19,221 nt of DNA from JAKSSM01 sp045629065 (GTDB taxonomy: Bacteria; Bacillota; Clostridia; Peptostreptococcales; Anaerovoracaceae), in the NCBI GenBank assembly GCA_045629065.1, contig JAZQQK010000048.1, forward strand, positions 1-19,221, written 5' to 3'. Both the position numbers and the translations under genes were made by a program. Of this stretch, positions 1 to 6,152 are shown piece after piece. The notes under the pieces are model-generated. The model worked only from the letters and a program-made list of their open reading frames with translations, searched no databases and had not been told where the DNA came from. The stretch's first letter is position 1, and each line of letters starts with the position of its first letter.

Positions 1-171
1 AAGGATTACAACCCTAGGTATCAAGAATTTAAGAGTAAGCTTTACTTAGCTGATGTGTCCGCTAAGGAAGAGTTGAACAAGCCATTCCCTAAGAAAGAAG
101 AAGTCAAAGAAAACAAAGCCGAAAAAGTAGTCAAAGTCGAACAAAAAAATCAAGGCTTTGTAAAATCCTAA
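1..171 (+). CDS. 3' end of an unknown protein (partial)
   Basis: The first frame is open from base 1 and ends with TAA at 169-171, giving the last 56 residues of a protein whose start lies outside the window. The tail is highly charged: it has a cluster KPFPKKEEVKENKAEK and further Lys/Glu/Val-rich sequence, so it is probably a disordered C-terminal extension. I do not recognise the family. It ends 24 bp before proB on the same strand with no terminator in between, so it is likely cotranscribed with the proline genes. It is a real coding end rather than chance because the frame is open throughout, codon use matches its neighbours, and a ribosome binding site for the next gene follows directly. 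Confidence 0.6.
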   Translation, partial: KDYNPRYQEFKSKLYLADVSAKEELNKPFPKKEEVKENKAEKVVKVEQKNQGFVKS

Positions 172-195
172 ATTTAACTTGAAAGAGGAATAGTC

Positions 196-963
196 ATGAG
201 AATAGCTGTAAAAGTTGGAACATCAACACTTACTTATCCAACTGGAAGAATCAATGTTAGACATATAGAAGAACTCTGCAAAGTGCTCAGCGACTTGAAG
301 AATAAAGGACATGAAATCATGCTCATCAGTTCTGGCGCTATCGGACTTGGCGTGGGCAAACTTGGCTTAAAGGAAAAGCCAAAAGATATGCCTACAAAAC
401 AGGCCGCAGCAGCCGTAGGACAATGCGAACTCATGTATGTGTATGACAAACAATTCTCAGAGTATGACCATGTAGTAGCACAGGTGCTACTCACAGGCAG
501 CGATGTAAGAGACGAAGAGAGAAGCGCTAACTTGAGAAACACTATGGATAGACTTTTCGAGATGGGTGCACTCCCTGTAATCAATGAAAACGATACGGTA
601 TCCACTGATGAAATTAAGGTCGGTGATAACGATACTTTGGCTGCAATCATATCAGTTGAAGCAAAGGCGGATTTACTTATTTTGCTCTCTGATATAGATG
701 GCTTATACACTGCTGATCCTAGAAAGGATTCTAAGGCTACTCTAATCCCTAGAATCGATGAGATGAACGAAGCAGTTATGGCTCTCGGTGGAGACGCAGG
801 TTCCAGTTTAGGAACTGGTGGCATGGCTACAAAACTAAATGCTGCAAAGATTTGCATGGAGCACGGAATTGATATGGTTATCACTAATGGTGCTAATCCA
901 AACGTGCTTTATGAAATCGAAGAGGGCAAATCCGTAGGAACTTTCTTTTGCGGTAAAAAATAA
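196..963 (+). CDS. proB: Glutamate 5-kinase, short form without PUA domain
   Basis: Catalyses ATP-dependent phosphorylation of glutamate to gamma-glutamyl phosphate, the first step of proline synthesis in the cytoplasm. The 255-residue protein is one amino-acid-kinase domain. Seen: N-terminal VKVGTSTLT phosphate-binding segment (about residues 5-13), the SSGAIGLG loop (about 46-53), the NENDTVS segment, DNDTLAA, LLSDIDGLYTADPR, and the GTGGMATKLNAA nucleotide-binding loop near residue 207. It ends right after the kinase domain, whereas the E. coli enzyme has about 367 residues including a C-terminal PUA domain. There is no room for a PUA before proA, so this is a natural short form and not a frameshift. 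The ATG is preceded by a GAAAGAGG ribosome binding site. It is followed by proA after 42 bp. Confidence 0.96.
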   Translation: MRIAVKVGTSTLTYPTGRINVRHIEELCKVLSDLKNKGHEIMLISSGAIGLGVGKLGLKEKPKDMPTKQAAAAVGQCELMYVYDKQFSEYDHVVAQVLLTGSDVRDEERSANLRNTMDRLFEMGALPVINENDTVSTDEIKVGDNDTLAAIISVEAKADLLILLSDIDGLYTADPRKDSKATLIPRIDEMNEAVMALGGDAGSSLGTGGMATKLNAAKICMEHGIDMVITNGANPNVLYEIEEGKSVGTFFCGKK

Positions 964-1005
964 TATAGGTTAAATATAGCGAATATATTTTGCGAGGATA
1001 ATATA

Positions 1006-2283
1006 ATGGCGAGCAAAGTTTTACAGATTACAACTGAAGAGGTTATCGATAGAGCGGTGAAAGCCAAGAGCGCCTTATCAAATGCCACTTCTGAGGCAAA
1101 AAATAAGGCTCTCAACGAGGCTGCACGAATTTTGGCAGAACATACCGATGAGATTCTTGAGGCGAACAGAAAAGACGTGGAGGCCGCAAGAGGCACTATC
1201 TCTGATGTCATGATTGATAGACTTACTCTTACAAAAGAGCGAATTCAGGGCATGGCTGATGGAATCTTAGATGTGGTTAAGCTAGATGATCCGGTTGGAA
1301 CTATTCTAGATAGAGTGGAACGCCCTAATGGTTTGGTTATCACTAAGGTTTCAGTTCCTATCGGTGTGCTTGCTATTATCTTTGAGAGCCGCCCAAACGT
1401 AACTTCAGATGCAGCAGCGCTCGCACTCAAGAGTGGCAACGCGTGCATTTTAAGAGGTGGCAAAGAAGCCATCAATTCTAACATTGCAATCGCAGAATGC
1501 CTTAGGGAAGCCGCAAAGCTCGCAGGCCTTCCAGAAGATGCGGTGAATATAGTAACTGATACATCTAGACAAAGTGCGACAGAGCTGATGACGGCACGAG
1601 GAAAGGTTGACATGCTCATCCCTAGAGGAGGAGCTGGTTTGATCAGAGCTTGTGTAGAAAACGCAAAGGTTCCTTGTATAGAAACCGGCACGGGTATCTG
1701 CCATGTTTACGTGGATGAAAAGGCGGACTTAGAAAAGGCTTTGAACATTGTAGAGAATGCAAAGACTAGCCGCCCATCGGTTTGCAATGCAGAAGAAGTA
1801 TTGGTAGTGAATGAAAAAGTTGCAGGTGAGTTTTTACCTAAACTTTATGATAGATTAGTAGTCGAAAGAGAAAAGGCAGGCAAGATTCCGGTAGAGCTTA
1901 GACTAGACGAAAAGGCAGCTAAGATTATCGCTGGAAAGCAAGCAGGCCCTGATGATTTCGACACTGAATTCTTGGATTACATCTTGGCGGTTAAAATTGT
2001 TAACAGCGTAGAGGAAGCAGTAGCTCATATACAGAAACATTCAACTGGTCATAGCGATGCTATTGTTACAGAAAATCAAAGCGCTGCAGACTATTTTATC
2101 GCTTCAATTGATAGTGCGGCAGTTTATCACAACTGCTCCACTCGCTTCACTGATGGAGGAGAATTCGGCTTAGGCTGCGAACTTGGCATCTCAACTCAAA
2201 AGATGCATGCCAGAGGACCTATGGGCTTAAGAGAAATGACGACTTATAAATACGTTATTCGCGGTAACGGACAAGTAAGATAG
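1006..2283 (+). CDS. proA: Gamma-glutamyl phosphate reductase
   Basis: NADPH-dependent reduction of gamma-glutamyl phosphate to glutamate 5-semialdehyde, the second proline step, usually in complex with ProB. The 425-residue length is normal for ProA. The aldehyde-dehydrogenase-like fold is shown by PIGVLAIIFESRPNVTSDA (about 118-136), SGNACILRGGKEA (about 143-155), PRGGAGLI (about 206-213), ETGTGICHVYVD (about 226-237), and the catalytic cysteine segment SRPSVCNAEEVL with Cys260. The C-terminal TDGGEFGLGCELGISTQKMHARGPMGL stretch, given here only by its start TDGGEFGLG and end HARGPMGL, is also typical. The ATG has a GAGGAT ribosome binding site about 6 bp upstream. The short AT-rich gap before it holds a weak 7-bp hairpin (972-990), too AU-rich to call a terminator. 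Confidence 0.97.
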   Translation: MASKVLQITTEEVIDRAVKAKSALSNATSEAKNKALNEAARILAEHTDEILEANRKDVEAARGTISDVMIDRLTLTKERIQGMADGILDVVKLDDPVGTILDRVERPNGLVITKVSVPIGVLAIIFESRPNVTSDAAALALKSGNACILRGGKEAINSNIAIAECLREAAKLAGLPEDAVNIVTDTSRQSATELMTARGKVDMLIPRGGAGLIRACVENAKVPCIETGTGICHVYVDEKADLEKALNIVENAKTSRPSVCNAEEVLVVNEKVAGEFLPKLYDRLVVEREKAGKIPVELRLDEKAAKIIAGKQAGPDDFDTEFLDYILAVKIVNSVEEAVAHIQKHSTGHSDAIVTENQSAADYFIASIDSAAVYHNCSTRFTDGGEFGLGCELGISTQKMHARGPMGLREMTTYKYVIRGNGQVR

Positions 2284-2292
2284 AGGTAAAAT

Positions 2293-3087
2293 ATGTATTC
2301 ATACGGTTTTATTGGATGCGGTAATATGGGAGGAACGCTAGCTGTAAGCGTAGCAAAGACTACAAAGGATATAGCGCTTTCCAGCCATACTAAAGAGACT
2401 GCACTGAACTTAGCAAATAAAATAGGTGCTGTAGCTACTACGAACCTGGACATTGCATCTAATTCGAGGTTTGTTGTATTAGGTGTAAAGCCACAGGTGC
2501 TTCCCGAAGTATTAAAAGAAATCGCCCCAGCTCTTAGAAGGGACGATTGCGTAGTAATATCTATGGCAGCCGGAGTTACAATAGCAAGCATAGTTGAACA
2601 GGTGGGATATGACATTCCAATGATAAGAATCATGCCTAACACGCCAGCTCGTATCGGCGAAGGTATGATGATTTATTCTGTGAGTGCGAATGTAACGGAT
2701 GATATTAAAAATGAGTTTGAAAGAGCTTTCAAAGAATCCGGAGATATCATAGAAATACCAGAAGATTTAATAGACGCAGGTTGTGCAGTTAGTGGCTGTG
2801 GACCAGCGTTTGCATATATGTTTGTCGCTTCACTTGCAAAAGGTGGAGTGGAGTGTGGGCTTTCAGAAGAGCTTGCACTTAAGCTTGCCGCAAAGACAGT
2901 AGCAGGCGCAGCAGACACAATCTTAAAAACAAAGGAAGACCCTGAGGCCCTAAAGGATGCGGTATGTAGCCCAGGCGGAAGCACAATTCAGGGTGTTAAC
3001 TCACTAGAAGCGGATGATTTTCGCAAGATTTCTGCGAAGGCAGTCCAGGTAGCTTTTAAGCGCACTAAAGAACTAGGAAAGAAATAG
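2293..3087 (+). CDS. proC: Pyrroline-5-carboxylate reductase
   Basis: Reduces delta-1-pyrroline-5-carboxylate to proline, completing the pathway begun by ProB and ProA. The 264-residue length fits the family. Seen: N-terminal Rossmann motif GFIGCGNMGGTLA (residues 6-18), VKPQVLPEVL, the MPNTPARIGEGM segment, AVSGCGPAFAYMF, and the family signature DAVCSPGGSTIQGV near the C-terminus, in the dimerisation domain. It starts 9 bp after proA; the proA stop codon overlaps the GAGGT ribosome binding site, so the two are translated from one transcript. It ends 14 bp before the first giant kinase gene with no terminator, so the kinase genes are probably read through from the proline operon. A short copy of its 3' end appears in the leader of the second kinase gene. 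Confidence 0.97.
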   Translation: MYSYGFIGCGNMGGTLAVSVAKTTKDIALSSHTKETALNLANKIGAVATTNLDIASNSRFVVLGVKPQVLPEVLKEIAPALRRDDCVVISMAAGVTIASIVEQVGYDIPMIRIMPNTPARIGEGMMIYSVSANVTDDIKNEFERAFKESGDIIEIPEDLIDAGCAVSGCGPAFAYMFVASLAKGGVECGLSEELALKLAAKTVAGAADTILKTKEDPEALKDAVCSPGGSTIQGVNSLEADDFRKISAKAVQVAFKRTKELGKK

Positions 3088-3157
3088 ACAGGAGATAGAA
3101 AATGCCACCAAAACCAACTAAAACAAAAGACCCAACAGAGGTTATTATTCAGCTAGA
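3070..3157 (+). repeat. Leader and 5' coding repeat, copy 1 (proC end to first kinase gene)
   Basis: Near-copy of 6065-6152 at a constant offset of 2995 bp. It contains GAACTAGGAAA (the last codons of proC), a 9-bp divergent spacer, the AGGAGATAGAAA ribosome binding region, the ATG and about the first 18 codons of the kinase gene. Within the coding part only a few bases differ between copies, much less than in the sequence further downstream. It marks a tandem gene duplication whose upstream edge lies in proC. Confidence 0.8.
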
Positions 3158-6053
3158 TGAAAACCAAAAGATTAAGAAAGTCGGTGTAGAATTCAGCACA
3201 CGACTAAAGGTTAATTACATCGATGAAAGCGGCAAACAAGTAAAGGGATTCTTTACAGAAAACATCACTTTAAAAGGCGATGTGCAGCTTAAAAATGCAA
3301 AGGCAGATTTTAAGGAAAAATATAGTGGCGAGAGATATTATCCTATAATTGATCTCTTACTTGACGTTGCTGATAATGCAAAAACCACTGATAGGAATCC
3401 GCGCAAAATAGATGCTTTTAATGCTTCATTGTTGAAGATTGGTGAGGACGAATCTAATATTGCCAAGAATCTTGGCAATTTGAAGAATGAGCTCGTAGCG
3501 CAAGATGAAAATAATAAAGAGAAGTACAAAGATGCGTTTAGGCTTATTGATATTATGACAAGCCTAGGAACTGACGATGAATCACCCGTAGCAGAGGATC
3601 TGTGGAATGATTTTTTAACGGCCTTCTCTGAATTATATGAAAAGACTAATAAAATAGCTGCCAATACAAAGGGACAAAACGAAATTCACAAGATAAATTC
3701 GAATTATGCTATAAATAAGAGAAATAATGCAATGTACGACTATGCAAATCTTCTCGGCTATCCTGATTTAGTCGCAAAGTCTGTTCCTATGACAATTGTT
3801 AAGGGCAATACAGTTATAAATGGTAATTACATGTTGCATGCAAAAGGCATTGAGTCCGATGATATGTTTAATGGTAATAACCAGGAATTCCAGGGCAAAC
3901 TAATGCGTATTGCTGGAAGTGCTAAAAAACAACTTTCAAATATGCAGATTTTGGACTATTTGTGTGCAAATATTGATAGGCATAATAAGAACATGTTTTA
4001 TCAGTATAGAGTAACTGATGATACAGTAGAACTTGTCGGTGTCCAGGGAATTGACAATGATGATTCGTTTGGCAACGTATCTTCTCAAGGCATTAAAAGA
4101 AACACAAAGATGACACCTATTCAGGACATCGATGTAATCGATAAAGAAATGGCTGAGAGCATAATGAAGCTGGATAAGACTGAAATGGAAAACAAAATCA
4201 GACTTGCAGGCTTAAGCAAAGCAGAGATAGATGCTGCACACGAAAGATTAAATGCATTGCAGCAAAAGATTAAAAATAATGAAATAGAGATTCTTGATGG
4301 CGATGATGCATGGAAAAATTTCAGCATCAAAAAATATGCTAACGTTAACCCTAAAAATGGCAAAGTTTATCTTGGTATAGAGTATGATAAAAATGACCAC
4401 GGTACAATCGTTAAAGATAACATCTTCGAATTTACTCAGCATTATGTCAAAACATATAACAAAAGTCGAAACGAATATGTACAACAAAATGTGGAGCAAA
4501 ATGTTCAGGAATTAAATCTCGGTCAGTCTGAAGATATGGATCTCTATGATGATGAACCTGAAATTAACAACATTAACAATATAAATAACATCAACAATGT
4601 CAATAATCCTGAAAATCCCGCATCTAAAAAGGTAAGCATTAAAACTAATGTAGTAGTTTGTAACGAACTCTTCAGCTTATCAAATAAAGCTAGTGAAATG
4701 AGTGGCTTCCTTAAAGACTTAGGGGATTTAGAAGGCAACCGAAACATAAGAAATGGCAGTGAATTAAAGAATATAGTTAAAGACTTTTCCTTTAAGTTAG
4801 ATGCTATTAGAGACTATGCAAAAGATGATGGTATGCACAAGAATAACCTTGGTATAGCAATGCTGGATGATTACCAAAGAAATACTTTGGCAGAGGGATA
4901 TGCAGAGATTTCTAAGGCTTGCGATAAGTACCTCGCAAATTCCGTAAAAAATGAAGAAAACGAGTATATGTTAAGTTTTGGCGATCACTTTGTTAAGAAT
5001 CTTAAGGTACACGCAGAAAATGCTAAGATGAGTATTTTAAGCGATGCTGTAGAATCAGAAATGAAGATGGCTAAGAGACTCGAAAAGATGTTCAAGAAGG
5101 ATTTAGCAAAAGCTAATGAATCAGAAAATCCTGAACAAGCAAAGAAAGCGCTTAAAGAGAAATATTCACCTGAAAATACAAAAGCAACATTCAATCGTAA
5201 CAACGTGGGTGCTTTCATCCAGTATGTAAGGAAGATGTCAAGCAGGCTGACTGAAAATGCGCCTGATACTGAGCCAGGATTAAATGATATTAATAAAGCA
5301 ATGACTGAACTTAATAAGTCATTTGACATAGCGCTTCTTACAAACGATATGTCTAGAATTATGCGTTCAATCAATAAGGTTAACAGCGCTTGCAAGAAGT
5401 ATTTTGAAGAGCCAGGGGTTGCGCAAGACCCTGCAAAAGCAGATAGACTTGCAGCCGCAAAAGAGATGCATAAATTCACTTCTGATGTTCAGAAGTTTTC
5501 GACAATGCATTCACTAAACAGCATGCAGGTTAAGAAATATGAACCAAGCTTTGCTGCTGTTGATTTAGTCAAGACTCTTTCTACAAAACTTGAAAACACC
5601 AAGGACACTTTCTTAAAAATTGACTTGGGAGATTCTCCAGAAATGAAGCGAATCAAAGCCTGCTTAACACAGGTAATGGGAGGCATGAATAAAGATAGCA
5701 AAGTAAATACTTTAGAAGCTAGAAGCTATCTTAAAAAGCTTAAAGATGAGACTCAGGCTTACATAGATAATCCTAAAAAAAGAGAGAATGCCAGAAAGGG
5801 AATAGTCAGAGAAATCAATGCAATAGCTGACCATGAACTTAATAGATTATTGACTGTATATACCCTTACGGCAGATGCGGCATTACAGAAGACTGGCCAG
5901 AGCTTGGCTGAGAGCGGTCAGGTGCCAAAAGAGGTTTCAAATGTAAACCTGGAACGCATTGAGGAAAATGTCGAGAAAAAGATTACAGACTTTGTCGAAT
6001 CAAATTCCAATGTCATCACAAATGATAATGTTATGAAGGAAAAAACTAATTAG
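3102..6053 (+). CDS. Giant protein with atypical FAM20/HipA-like kinase domain (paralogue A)
   Basis: 983 residues, no signal peptide and no membrane segment; function unknown. The kinase-like part is about residues 25-395. A beta-hairpin RLKVNYIDESGKQVKGFFT (34-52) resembles a kinase N-lobe start. A variable helical insert follows, then NKRNNAMYDYANLLGYPDL (205-223) and the GNYMLHAKG strand (241-249, Lys248 a candidate ATP-contact). The signature comes next: ILDYLCANIDRHNKN (283-297; Asp292, Asn297) and GIDNDDSFG (316-324; Asp318). DRHxxN plus an Asp-Asn...FG motif is the pattern of PI3/4-kinase, HipA and FAM20-type kinases (family knowledge). Residues 488-502 are an Ile-Asn-Asn repeat. Residues 520-983 are predicted helical, with DYQRNTLAEGYAEISKACDK near 590-609. 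Substrate could be protein, lipid or other. The start is fixed by AGGAGATAG ribosome binding sequence. Kinase-fold confidence is moderate; gene reality is certain. Confidence 0.72.
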   Translation: MPPKPTKTKDPTEVIIQLDENQKIKKVGVEFSTRLKVNYIDESGKQVKGFFTENITLKGDVQLKNAKADFKEKYSGERYYPIIDLLLDVADNAKTTDRNPRKIDAFNASLLKIGEDESNIAKNLGNLKNELVAQDENNKEKYKDAFRLIDIMTSLGTDDESPVAEDLWNDFLTAFSELYEKTNKIAANTKGQNEIHKINSNYAINKRNNAMYDYANLLGYPDLVAKSVPMTIVKGNTVINGNYMLHAKGIESDDMFNGNNQEFQGKLMRIAGSAKKQLSNMQILDYLCANIDRHNKNMFYQYRVTDDTVELVGVQGIDNDDSFGNVSSQGIKRNTKMTPIQDIDVIDKEMAESIMKLDKTEMENKIRLAGLSKAEIDAAHERLNALQQKIKNNEIEILDGDDAWKNFSIKKYANVNPKNGKVYLGIEYDKNDHGTIVKDNIFEFTQHYVKTYNKSRNEYVQQNVEQNVQELNLGQSEDMDLYDDEPEINNINNINNINNVNNPENPASKKVSIKTNVVVCNELFSLSNKASEMSGFLKDLGDLEGNRNIRNGSELKNIVKDFSFKLDAIRDYAKDDGMHKNNLGIAMLDDYQRNTLAEGYAEISKACDKYLANSVKNEENEYMLSFGDHFVKNLKVHAENAKMSILSDAVESEMKMAKRLEKMFKKDLAKANESENPEQAKKALKEKYSPENTKATFNRNNVGAFIQYVRKMSSRLTENAPDTEPGLNDINKAMTELNKSFDIALLTNDMSRIMRSINKVNSACKKYFEEPGVAQDPAKADRLAAAKEMHKFTSDVQKFSTMHSLNSMQVKKYEPSFAAVDLVKTLSTKLENTKDTFLKIDLGDSPEMKRIKACLTQVMGGMNKDSKVNTLEARSYLKKLKDETQAYIDNPKKRENARKGIVREINAIADHELNRLLTVYTLTADAALQKTGQSLAESGQVPKEVSNVNLERIEENVEKKITDFVESNSNVITNDNVMKEKTN
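4563..4607 (+). repeat. Five tandem 9-nt units coding Ile/Val-Asn-Asn
   Basis: Five degenerate 9-base units (consensus ATYAAYAAY) encode I-N-N four times and V-N-N once, at residues 488-502 of paralogue A. It lies in the linker between the kinase-like domain and the C-terminal helical half. Paralogue B has no such stretch at this place. The in-frame unit length would let copy number change without breaking the gene. Confidence 0.85.
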
Positions 6054-6064
6054 ATAAAATATCC

Positions 6065-6152
6065 GAACTAGGAAATAAGCATATAGGAGATAGAAAATGC
6101 CACCAAAACCAACTAAAACAAAAGATCCAACACAGATTGTTGTTCAGCTAGA
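6065..6152 (+). repeat. Leader and 5' coding repeat, copy 2 (before second kinase gene)
   Basis: Counterpart of 3070-3157. It begins with GAACTAGGAAA at exactly the distance from the ATG that the proC 3' end has in copy 1, although here there is no proC. Next come a non-matching 9-bp spacer, the same AGGAGATAGAAA before the ATG, and nearly identical first codons. The segment is best read as a remnant of the proC 3' end carried along in a duplication. Confidence 0.8.

Noticed and set aside
234..884. Long minus-strand open frames opposite proB, proA, the kinases and the DhaL-DegV gene
   Set aside because: They lack ribosome binding sites, have low-complexity Ser/Leu/Ile-rich translations typical of antisense frames, and overlap genes with clear family motifs.
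196..963. proB as a truncated or frameshifted gene
   Set aside because: Short ProB without the PUA domain is a known natural form; the kinase domain is complete and only 42 bp separate its stop from proA.
972..990. Terminator or attenuator between proB and proA
   Set aside because: The 7-bp stem consists wholly of A-T pairs and is not followed by a T run; it would be too weak.
4563..4607. Repeat as part of a CRISPR-like or regulatory array
   Set aside because: Units are 9 bp, contiguous without spacers and in frame within a coding sequence; they are a peptide repeat.
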